Assembly (NCBI GenBank): GCA_964364855.1
Contig: CAYINU010000010.1
Location: 1 to 31,121, forward strand
DNA from: CAYINU01 sp964364855
GTDB taxonomy: Bacteria; Margulisbacteria; Marinamargulisbacteria; CAYINU01
Direction of reading: 5' to 3'
DNA: 31,121 nucleotides
Shown here: positions 1 to 6,439 of the stretch, in pieces
Numbering within the stretch: the stretch's first letter is position 1
Layout: each line of letters starts with the position of its first letter
Position numbers and translations under genes: made by a program
Notes under the pieces: generated by a model
The model's database searches: none
The model's input: only the letters and a program-made list of their open reading frames with translations
Told to the model about the DNA's origin: nothing

Positions 1-2279
1 CGAACGGAATTGGGCACGTTTTGGATAGGTTCGCCATCATCGAGCAAGATTTCGAGAACACCACCCGGTGCCATCGTTTCCAATACCAGTTTCGTTTTCA
101 CAAAATTCATCGGACAGGCCACACCTCGAAAATCGCGTAGGACTTTATCCGTCTTTGACGGCTCCGGTTCTGCTACGGGTTGCGTGGAGGTTTCCCCTCT
201 GTCTTGGGGAAAGCGTAACGAATCATCCATTTGCGAATACAAGGTCTGAATATCCTCTGCCAATTTGTAAATAAGGTCCCTGTGGCGAGGCAATTCACCC
301 AGAACCTGGAGTTTGCCCAGAGTCACGACGTCCATGTATTGATCAGATACCAATCCAGCTGTGATGAAGTGCTTGGCGAACAATTCGAATGCGTTTTTAT
401 CGGATTTCGCATCCAATCCGCGGGTCACCAGCAACATGCGTGAGGCATGAAACAGCATGCGATACAGGGCCTCTTGAATATCGCGCTCGCTTGTCGTTTT
501 TTCGATGAGGTCTTTTTGTGCCTGGATGGCTTTTTTGTCCACGTCGATCATGTCAAATAAACCTGCTGAACATTCGGCTGTGCCCAGTTCATCCAACGAC
601 AAGCGCCGTTTGGCGCCCCAATCGACAAAATACGTGGCATCGCCATCAAAGTCCGGCGCATTTTTGTACTTTTCGCAAAGGGAATTGATAAAGTCCTTGC
701 CGCCGTCGGCCAAGTATTCGCTAAAGGTCGAATAGCTGGCCCGCTTCGGAATGAAAACTTCAAAGAAATCGTGTACAAAATCCGGAACGCATTTTGACGG
801 AATTTCATTCACCCGTTCGGCATAGGTCGTCTTCTCCGGCGTGACCGTTGCCCCAACTAGCACATTATATGCCGGGTAAATCGATTCTTTGTAACGGCCG
901 ATTTTGCCAAAAAATCCCATATCCGCAATGTGGTGCATCCCGCATGTATTGGGGCATCCCGACATGTTCATTTTGAATCCGGCCAGCCTATCCAAATCCA
1001 AACTGGAATTAAGCAGCCGATCCCGAATGGCATCGGAAAGGCCACGTGGCAGACAAATGCCCAATTTGCAGGTCTGTGCCCCCGTGCAATTGACCATATT
1101 GCCGATAAAAGCGGCGTAGTCGGACAGCGTCACCGTCATCTTTTGAATAACGTTGTACATATTGCCCAAGTATTTTTCGGGAATATTTCGTACTCGGATA
1201 TTCTGGTTTCGGTCGCAGCGAATGGTGTTGTCGCCAAAATGCTGTAAAAAATCGCAGAGCAGATCCGCATCGGACTTGTACAAATCGCCCAGGTGTAGCG
1301 GGATCAAGATGGATTTGAGGCCTGACTGTTTCTGATCATACACATAGCGAGACTTCCATTTTTCATACCGATCACCTTCGACCCATTCGACTGGCAACGT
1401 CGTGTCTTGCGCTTTGTTTTCCAAAGGCACCCATTCCAACTTCAACTCATCCCGGTCCTTGATCTTGTTGTATTCTTCCAAAAACAAGCTTTCAAAATCA
1501 TTTCGGCCCAGTTTTTTCCACAAAAATTTAATGCGGTTTGAAAATTTGCTGCGTCGGTTTCCGTGTTTGTCAAACATGGTTTTGATGGCGCGGGTGACGT
1601 GGTAGACGCGGTCTTCAGGCAAAAAGTCGATCAGCGTATTGCCCACCATGGGTTTGGCCCCCATGCCGCCGGCGACGTTGACGCGAAAGCCTTTCTTGCC
1701 GTCCTTTACCGTCGCAACAAACCCCAAGCAAGTAGCCATAGAGTACGTGGTGTCTTTTTCGCTGTTGGACATCGCGATTTTAAATTTACGAGGCAGATTC
1801 CACGAGTCGGGTTCTGAAATCATTCGGGTGGTAAGGGCAATGGCATAGGGATCGACGTCAAACACTTCGTCCGGCGCAATACCTGAATCCACGGAGGTCA
1901 AAATGTTACGGATGGTATTACCACCACCACCACGGGAACTCATCCCCACATCATTGAGGCCTCGAATAACCTTTATCACATCCTGAAGCAGAACTTCATG
2001 AACTTGGACCTCTTGGCGAGTCGTGAAATGTACTTCTTTGCTACCATAGCACTCGGCTAGCTCGGCGACTTTTTTGAGTTGTGTTGGCGTGATCCCACCG
2101 GCCGCGCAACGAATGCGGATCATATACGTATTGTTTTGTCGCTGCTCGTATACGCCATGGGCGACACGAATGGCCTTGAATTTGACCGGATTAATCAGGC
2201 CGCGGGAAAAGTCACGAATATCACTTTCAAATTGGTCTTGCTCAGCAAATAGCACATCGGGAACGTCGTAGAATCGCAT
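1..2279 (-). CDS. sir: Sulfite reductase (ferredoxin type) fused to helical HEPN-like region and TusA domain; 3' end outside window
   Basis: The first 759 codons are visible and the frame is still open at the window edge. The N-terminal two thirds is a siroheme / 4Fe-4S nitrite-sulfite reductase with the cluster motifs CTGAQTC (about residues 395-401) and GCPNTCG (about 440-446), so it should reduce sulfite to sulfide. Next comes a helical stretch (roughly 560-660) whose spacing of hydrophobic and FxKHF-like residues resembles HEPN domains; this is an inference. A short Pro/Glu-rich linker leads to a TusA (SirA-like) sulfur-carrier domain with its conserved Cys-Pro near residue 720, closely similar to the free TusA at 25484-25717. 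The start has a strong site (AAGGAGG, 7 nt before ATG) and lies 4 nt after the JAMM protease stop, so it is the next gene of the sulfur operon. Nitrite reduction is possible, but the neighbours favour sulfite. Confidence 0.9.
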   Translation of the reverse strand, partial: MRFYDVPDVLFAEQDQFESDIRDFSRGLINPVKFKAIRVAHGVYEQRQNNTYMIRIRCAAGGITPTQLKKVAELAECYGSKEVHFTTRQEVQVHEVLLQDVIKVIRGLNDVGMSSRGGGGNTIRNILTSVDSGIAPDEVFDVDPYAIALTTRMISEPDSWNLPRKFKIAMSNSEKDTTYSMATCLGFVATVKDGKKGFRVNVAGGMGAKPMVGNTLIDFLPEDRVYHVTRAIKTMFDKHGNRRSKFSNRIKFLWKKLGRNDFESLFLEEYNKIKDRDELKLEWVPLENKAQDTTLPVEWVEGDRYEKWKSRYVYDQKQSGLKSILIPLHLGDLYKSDADLLCDFLQHFGDNTIRCDRNQNIRVRNIPEKYLGNMYNVIQKMTVTLSDYAAFIGNMVNCTGAQTCKLGICLPRGLSDAIRDRLLNSSLDLDRLAGFKMNMSGCPNTCGMHHIADMGFFGKIGRYKESIYPAYNVLVGATVTPEKTTYAERVNEIPSKCVPDFVHDFFEVFIPKRASYSTFSEYLADGGKDFINSLCEKYKNAPDFDGDATYFVDWGAKRRLSLDELGTAECSAGLFDMIDVDKKAIQAQKDLIEKTTSERDIQEALYRMLFHASRMLLVTRGLDAKSDKNAFELFAKHFITAGLVSDQYMDVVTLGKLQVLGELPRHRDLIYKLAEDIQTLYSQMDDSLRFPQDRGETSTQPVAEPEPSKTDKVLRDFRGVACPMNFVKTKLVLETMAPGGVLEILLDDGEPIQNVPNSV

Positions 2280-2283
2280 GACC

Positions 2284-2724
2284 TTATTCCTCCTTAATTT
2301 CAACCATCGTAACCTCAACCGTATCGGGCGATGGCTTGTTGATTTTGTAGGCTTTTACATCTGGTGGCGTCAATGCCAATGAAACAACAACGTAAATCAT
2401 TTGTGGGTCATTGAGAAGCCGAATATCCTCTGCGGAGAGTCGTGCCGGTGTTTCGGGGTGGCTGTGAAAAACAGCCAGCAACTTTTCCCCAGCAGAGCGG
2501 GCTGCCTTTACCGCCTGAAACTGTTCTTTCGGATCGAATTGAAAATGATCGATAGCTTGGTCCACATTGGTCATTGGTACCATGCGTTGGATCCGCCCCG
2601 CGTGGCCGGACAGATACCCGCACATTTCTATATCTGGCCGCTTGGATACATAGGCCAGCATTTCCGATCTAATTTCGGCAGGAATAATCAGGGTTTCGGT
2701 CAGGCTCGCGCGAACACCTTGCAT
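2284..2724 (-). CDS. JAMM/MPN+ metalloprotease, HcyD / Mec+ / QbsD-like
   Basis: A 146-aa zinc protease with a complete JAMM signature: Glu33, His87-Ser-His89, Ser97 and Asp100 (HxHx7SxxD spacing exact). Known relatives next to ThiS-like carriers cut after the carrier's Gly-Gly: QbsD removes a dipeptide tail, Wolinella HcyD removes a C-terminal alanine, and mycobacterial Mec+ releases cysteine from CysO. Here it follows the carrier-activating enzyme with a 1-base overlap (TAATG) and precedes the sulfite reductase by 4 nt. The carrier in this operon has a 31-residue tail beyond its glycines, so a trimming protease would be needed for thiocarboxylate formation. Family assignment is firm; the exact substrate (tail, cysteine adduct or homocysteine adduct) is inferred. 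Confidence 0.92.
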   Translation of the reverse strand: MQGVRASLTETLIIPAEIRSEMLAYVSKRPDIEMCGYLSGHAGRIQRMVPMTNVDQAIDHFQFDPKEQFQAVKAARSAGEKLLAVFHSHPETPARLSAEDIRLLNDPQMIYVVVSLALTPPDVKAYKINKPSPDTVEVTMVEIKEE

Positions 2725-3515
2725 TAGTGAGGTCCCTTCAAGTCACAAACCGGCATTTCGATATCGACCAATTGGGTGATGTTAAGGGCATTTGGATCCG
2801 GTTTCACCTTTACGGTGCGAAAATGCATGGTTTTGGCATTAAATATCAACATTCGGTTGGTTAACAGTTCGCCAACGCCGGTAATGTATTTGAGGGCTTC
2901 CGTAGCCTGGATGGTGCCCAGCATACCCGCAATCGCACCCAATACACCCGCTTGACTGCAGGTCGGCACGGCGTCTTTTGGTGGCGGTTCCTTAAACACG
3001 CACCGGTACGATGCCGACCCGGGCACATAGGTCATGGTCTGGCCGTCAAACCGCAAAATGCCGCCGTGGGAGAACGGTTTTTTCGCCATCACACATGCAT
3101 CATTAATCAAAAACTTCGCCGAAAAATTATCCGTTCCATCAATGACAAAATCATAGTCTTTGATGATGTCCAAAATATTGCCCGCATGAACGACATCCGC
3201 TATGGCATTGACCTTCACGTCGGGATTCAGCTGGGCGATTTTGTTGGCCGCAGATTCGACCTTGGGCACACCAACATCTTGGGTAAAATGAATGATTTGG
3301 CGCTGCAGATTGGTCAGATCCACACGGTCACCATCAACAATACCTAGGGTACCGACACCTGCCGCCGCCAGGTAAAAGGCCGCCGGCGCACCCAACCCCC
3401 CCGTCCCAATAATGAGAACCTTTGAATCGAGAATTTTTTCTTGGCCCTTTCCGCCCACTTCTTGCAAAATAATGTGGCGGCTGTACCTTTCGATTTGGTC
3501 TTCGGTTAAATTCAT
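2724..3515 (-). CDS. E1-like sulfur-carrier adenylyltransferase (HcyF/MoeB/ThiF family)
   Basis: A 263-aa ATP-dependent enzyme that would adenylate the C-terminal glycine of the carrier encoded at 4939-5238. Visible features are the nucleotide-binding GTGGLG (37-42), Asp61/Asp63, the NLQRQ motif (69-73), Lys85 and the DGTDN motif ending at 131, all at MoeB-like spacing. There is no rhodanese domain, so sulfur must come from another donor; the TusA domain of the downstream sulfite reductase is a candidate. The zinc site is degenerate: where MoeB has CxxC twice, this protein has SYRC and a single Cys near the C-terminus (MPVC). It starts within the metY stop (ATGA overlap) and ends overlapping the JAMM gene start, indicating translational coupling. 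Confidence 0.93.
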   Translation of the reverse strand: MNLTEDQIERYSRHIILQEVGGKGQEKILDSKVLIIGTGGLGAPAAFYLAAAGVGTLGIVDGDRVDLTNLQRQIIHFTQDVGVPKVESAANKIAQLNPDVKVNAIADVVHAGNILDIIKDYDFVIDGTDNFSAKFLINDACVMAKKPFSHGGILRFDGQTMTYVPGSASYRCVFKEPPPKDAVPTCSQAGVLGAIAGMLGTIQATEALKYITGVGELLTNRMLIFNAKTMHFRTVKVKPDPNALNITQLVDIEMPVCDLKGPH

Positions 3516-4771
3516 ATTGCTACCTCTTTTAATGCCGACACGAAATCAGCGATGATGTCTTGGGGATTTTCGATACCCACCGAAATGCGGATCAGATCCT
3601 GGAACACCCCTGCTGCAGCCTGCCCTTCGACATTGACGTCTTGGTAGATGGTCGATGCAGGATGAATAACCAGCGTCCGTGAATCACCCACATTGGCCAG
3701 ATTTTTGGCTAGCTTGAGGTGGTTGATGAGCTGATAGGAGCGGTCTTTTGACCCCAATCGAATGGTGACCAGTCCGCCGAACCGATTCCCAAAATACCGC
3801 TTCGCCGTTTCGTGACTGGGATGGTCCGGCAAACCCGGGTAATTCACCGACACGACTTGCGGGTGGGTCTGTAGCGCCTGAGCTAGGGCCTGCGCATTGT
3901 CACAGTGACGTTGTATACGCAGTGCCAAGGTTTCGACTCCCAAGCTCAACAAATACACGTTAAACGGCGAAATGGCGCTGCCGGTATTTTGCAAAATTTT
4001 GCGCCGGCAGTAGGCCAAAAAGCCATAAGGCCCAAATTTTTTTGCAGATTCAGCCACCCGTGGGGTGCGGCATGTTTTCCAGTCGAATCGCCCCGTGTCG
4101 ATCAACACCCCGCCGATCGTGCTACCCGATCCGCTAAGGTACTTCGTAGCAGAATGCACGACCACATCTGCTCCCACGCTTTTCCCATTTAATAAAACAG
4201 GACTCGTCAGCGTACTATCGATGACCAATGGGACATTATTTTTTTTGGCAACCGCTGCAATGGCCTCAAAATCAGGCACATCCAATTTCGGATTGCCCAA
4301 CGTTTCTAAAAAAATCAACCGGGTTTTGTCCGTGATCGCAGCCGCATACGCCGCAACATCGGTCGCGGGAACATACTTCACCGTTACACCATATTTTTCA
4401 AAAATCTCGGTCAGCAAATAATACGTACCGCCAAACAAGCTTTGTGACACTACGATTTCGTCACCAGATTGGGTCAACGCATAGAAGACCGTGGCAATGG
4501 CCGACATACCGGACGACGTCACTACTGCGCCCAGGCCCCCTTCAAGGTCATTGATGGTACGTTCATAGTCAGACAACGTCGGGTTGGAAATACGGGAATA
4601 CAGGTACCCGAATTGTCGGCCGTGAAAAACCTTCTCCAGCTCTTCGGCAGTGTCGTATGCAAACGATGTAGTTTGATAAATCGGCACCGTCGTAGATCCC
4701 TGATCCCGTTTTTGGCCGGTATCGGTATGTACTACTTTCGTATCGATAGACCAGTTTTGATGTTCGCTCAT
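3512..4771 (-). CDS. metY: O-acetylhomoserine sulfhydrylase-like PLP enzyme (MetY family)
   Basis: A 419-aa Cys/Met-metabolism PLP enzyme. The Schiff-base lysine is Lys210 in the SATKYLSG motif, and length and N-terminal motifs (TTVPIYQTTSFAY) fit MetY rather than the shorter MetB/MetC. MetY makes homocysteine from O-acetylhomoserine and sulfide; in Wolinella succinogenes a MetY takes sulfur from a protein thiocarboxylate, and the gene order here (carrier, metY, E1, JAMM protease, sulfite reductase) closely matches that system. The start is preceded by AAAGGAA about 8 nt upstream. It is separated from the carrier gene by 167 nt carrying direct repeats but is otherwise in the same orientation. 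Acting on O-succinylhomoserine or O-phosphohomoserine cannot be excluded. Confidence 0.93.
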   Translation of the reverse strand: MSEHQNWSIDTKVVHTDTGQKRDQGSTTVPIYQTTSFAYDTAEELEKVFHGRQFGYLYSRISNPTLSDYERTINDLEGGLGAVVTSSGMSAIATVFYALTQSGDEIVVSQSLFGGTYYLLTEIFEKYGVTVKYVPATDVAAYAAAITDKTRLIFLETLGNPKLDVPDFEAIAAVAKKNNVPLVIDSTLTSPVLLNGKSVGADVVVHSATKYLSGSGSTIGGVLIDTGRFDWKTCRTPRVAESAKKFGPYGFLAYCRRKILQNTGSAISPFNVYLLSLGVETLALRIQRHCDNAQALAQALQTHPQVVSVNYPGLPDHPSHETAKRYFGNRFGGLVTIRLGSKDRSYQLINHLKLAKNLANVGDSRTLVIHPASTIYQDVNVEGQAAAGVFQDLIRISVGIENPQDIIADFVSALKEVAI

Positions 4772-4795
4772 AGTGGGTTCCTTTTCTTGGATTAC

Positions 4796-4870
4796 GCTTC
4801 GCGGTCGCCGCCGTGCGGTTTGTTTTGATTTCCACGCTCAGCAAAAGCTTCGCGGGTCGCCGCCGTGCGG
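4796..4870. repeat. Pair of 23/24-bp GC-rich direct repeats upstream of metY
   Basis: Two copies begin with GCTTCGCGG (4796-4818 and 4847-4870) and end with GTCGCCGCCGTGCGG; they differ by a single inserted G and are spaced 51 bp start to start. Each includes a small dyad around GCCG/CGGC. They lie in the only sizeable gap inside the sulfur operon (4772-4938), between the carrier gene and metY. No riboswitch-like architecture is recognisable. They could be a protein-binding tandem site or debris of an inserted repeat family. Confidence 0.6.
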
Positions 4871-4937
4871 CTCCGAGTACTCCCAACGGGGTCCTGTCAC
4901 CGGTTCCGACCCCCAATTGGCGCCACCCCTCTTATGT

Positions 4938-5030
4938 CCTAACACATTAGCCACTCCCCCTCTATCTCGAGAGAGGGGGATCTTCTCAAATGCCAGAATG
5001 GCATTTTGGAAGAGGGGGTGAGTGTTAAGA
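4938..5030. repeat. Imperfect palindromic repeat (MITE/REP-like) forming the 3' end of the carrier gene
   Basis: About 93 bp with imperfect inverted ends: CTAACAC ... CACTCCCCCTCT on the left, AGAGGGGGTGAGTGTTAAG on the right. Inside are two perfect hairpins: CCCCCTCT/AGAGGGGG (4956-4963 with 4972-4979, centred on TCTCGAGA) and AAATGCCA/TGGCATTT (4988-4995 with 4999-5006, 3-nt loop). The left C5TCT block can also pair with the outer right arm (5011-5018), so the element can fold in two exclusive ways. It encodes no protein of its own but is read through in frame by the carrier gene. Mobility is inferred from structure only; no second copy is seen in this window. Confidence 0.65.
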
Positions 5031-5238
5031 AAGATCCGCCCCCCATAAAATAGAGGAACTCCAGCGCATCGCCTTCGTTGACTGCGGTAGTGGGAAATGC
5101 CGCGCGGTCGATGATGTCGCCATTGCGTTCAACGGTAACCATTTCGGGCATTTTCACATTTTCTAATTTCAATAGATCGGTGATGGTCAGTGTTGCGGAG
5201 TCGATCGTCCGCTTTTCGCCATTTATTGTGATGTTCAT
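4939..5238 (-). CDS. ThiS-like sulfur carrier protein with 31-residue C-terminal tail (HcyS/CysO-like)
   Basis: A ubiquitin-fold sulfur carrier of 99 aa if read to its stop. Residues 1-68 match ThiS in length and pattern, starting MNITINGEKR and ending FLYFMGGG, where family members normally stop after Gly-Gly. Here the frame continues for 31 residues (SFLTLTPSSK... to LMC) encoded by the palindromic repeat at 4938-5030. I chose ATG at 5238 because GGAGG lies 8 nt upstream and the protein then begins as ThiS proteins do; an upstream ATG at 5262 would overlap cysK and adds 8 poorly family-like residues. Once the tail is removed, the C-terminal glycine would be adenylated and converted to thiocarboxylate. 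It sits 16 nt after cysK. QbsE in Pseudomonas also has a tail (Cys-Phe) removed by a JAMM protease; here the first two tail residues are Ser-Phe. Confidence 0.85.
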   Translation of the reverse strand: MNITINGEKRTIDSATLTITDLLKLENVKMPEMVTVERNGDIIDRAAFPTTAVNEGDALEFLYFMGGGSFLTLTPSSKMPFWHLRRSPSLEIEGEWLMC

Positions 5239-5254
5239 TGTGATGTCCTCCGTC

Positions 5255-6181
5255 TTAGTCATTTTGAAATAAAATCGTGCTCAGATAACGCTCACCGGTG
5301 TCCGGACAGACCACGACGATTTTTTTGCCGTCGTTTTCGGGTCTTTTGGCAACCTCCAGCGCCGCCCAAACTGCCGCACCCGACGAAAAGCCAGCCAAAA
5401 TGCCTTCTTCTTTGGCCAATCGTCTCGCCATTTGAATGGCAGCGTCATTGGATACGGGGATGATTTCATCGATGATGGACCGATTCAGAATATCGGGAAC
5501 AAATCCCGCGCCAATGCCCTGGATCATATGCGGCCCCGGTGCGCCCCCGGACAGGACGGGCGAGTCCGCCGGTTCCACCGCAATCGCACGAAAAGACGGA
5601 TTTTTGGCTTTCAGCGCTTCGGCAACACCGGTAATTGTCCCGCCGGTACCCACACCGGCCACCAAAAGATCTACCTGGCCATCGGTATCCCGCCAAATTT
5701 CATCGGCAGTGGTGTAGCGATGGATATCGGCATTGGCCGTGTTTTGAAACTGCTGCGGAACAAAAGAAAGCGGGTACTGCCGCGACAGCTCGATGGCCTT
5801 TTCAATTGCACCTGTCATTCCCAAATGCGCCGGCGTCAACACCAGCTCGGCACCAAAAGCCCGTAGTAAGGCGCGACGTTCCAAGCTCATCGAATCCGGC
5901 ATCGTCAAAATGATACGGTACCCTTTTTGGGAACCCACGAGGGCCAACCCGATACCGGTATTTCCGCTGGTGGGTTCGATAATTACAGAACTCGGCTTTA
6001 ATTTACCGGCTTTTTCAGCCGCGACGACCATCGCCAATGCCGCCCGGTCTTTTAAGGAACCTCCCGGATTAAAAGACTCCAGCTTTGCCAGAACTATTCC
6101 TAGCGCACCTTGATTAAGGTGGCTTAACTGCACAAGAGGGGTATTTCCAATCAGGTCGATTATCGAAGATGCAATGTTCAT
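5255..6181 (-). CDS. cysK: Cysteine synthase (O-acetylserine sulfhydrylase), PLP-dependent
   Basis: A 308-aa fold-type II PLP enzyme, the usual CysK length. The PLP lysine is Lys44 in NPGGSLKDRAA, and the phosphate/substrate loop TSGNTGIG starts at residue 71. It makes L-cysteine from O-acetylserine and a sulfur donor. As first gene of the sulfur operon it is next to a thiocarboxylate carrier, so it could use carrier-bound sulfur as mycobacterial CysM does with CysO; sequence alone does not separate CysK from CysM-type use. Start ATG at 6181 has AGGGTGA 5 nt upstream. A palindrome covering the likely -10 (6214-6230) suggests sulfur-responsive control. Confidence 0.92.
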   Translation of the reverse strand: MNIASSIIDLIGNTPLVQLSHLNQGALGIVLAKLESFNPGGSLKDRAALAMVVAAEKAGKLKPSSVIIEPTSGNTGIGLALVGSQKGYRIILTMPDSMSLERRALLRAFGAELVLTPAHLGMTGAIEKAIELSRQYPLSFVPQQFQNTANADIHRYTTADEIWRDTDGQVDLLVAGVGTGGTITGVAEALKAKNPSFRAIAVEPADSPVLSGGAPGPHMIQGIGAGFVPDILNRSIIDEIIPVSNDAAIQMARRLAKEEGILAGFSSGAAVWAALEVAKRPENDGKKIVVVCPDTGERYLSTILFQND

Positions 6182-6213
6182 CGTTCACCCTTTCGATCGA
6201 TGTCTCTATAAGA

Positions 6214-6230
6214 CCTATCATATTTATAGG
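6214..6230 (-). promoter_or_regulatory. 17-bp dyad CCTAT-N7-ATAGG over predicted -10 of the sulfur operon
   Basis: Read toward cysK the site is CCTATAAATATGATAGG. It contains TATAAA (6223-6228), the best -10 candidate; the matching -35 region is weak. A larger imperfect dyad (TCTCTATA ... TTATAGAGA) surrounds it. The same CCTAT-N7-ATAGG arrangement, with a -10 hexamer at the identical offset, lies upstream of the DsrE2-TusA genes at 26251-26267. This is the position expected for a repressor. Regulator identity is unknown and no candidate is encoded beside it. Confidence 0.6.
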
Positions 6231-6355
6231 AATATAGAGAATTTTATCCTACCTCACGTCTCCTGTCATTGCAAGACAAAAATTCGATGAAACTGGCGCG
6301 TGCAGATTTCGATAACCATACTAGAAGCTTTATTAGGTAGGCTTCCCCTCTTAAC

Positions 6356-6381
6356 AGTAGTGTCGGCTTGCCGGCACTACT
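6356..6381. repeat. 12-bp-stem hairpin between cysK and sigma factor genes
   Basis: AGTAGTGTCGGC and GCCGGCACTACT pair fully (one G-T wobble) around a TT loop. There is no T-run on either side, so it is not a standard intrinsic terminator; it may be a REP-like element or an mRNA-processing structure. The rest of 6241-6355 shows no coding potential I can support. Confidence 0.5.
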
Positions 6382-6396
6382 CCCTCCTAAAACAAA

Positions 6397-6419
6397 CCCC
6401 CTTCCGAATCGGAAGGGGG
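6397..6419 (-). terminator. Intrinsic terminator of the primary sigma factor gene
   Basis: A 9-bp GC-rich stem (CCCCCTTCC / GGAAGGGGG) with loop GAATC, followed on the minus strand by TTTGTTTT. It lies about 20 nt after the sigma-factor stop. A T-rich tract also follows on the plus strand (TTTTCTTTT), so it may act in both directions. Confidence 0.85.
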
Positions 6420-6439
6420 TTTTCTTTTATAATCCAGGC

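Noticed and set aside
2401..2727. Plus-strand frames of 100 or more codons across the sulfur operon
   Set aside because: Shadows of well-supported minus-strand genes with intact catalytic motifs.
4796..4870. CRISPR-like or riboswitch reading of the direct repeats
   Set aside because: Only two copies, no further spacers, no cas genes, and no recognisable SAM, cobalamin or T-box architecture.
4569..4916. Minus-strand 115-codon frame in the carrier-metY gap
   Set aside because: Runs out of frame into metY, has no ribosome-binding site, and its composition reflects the GC-rich direct repeats.
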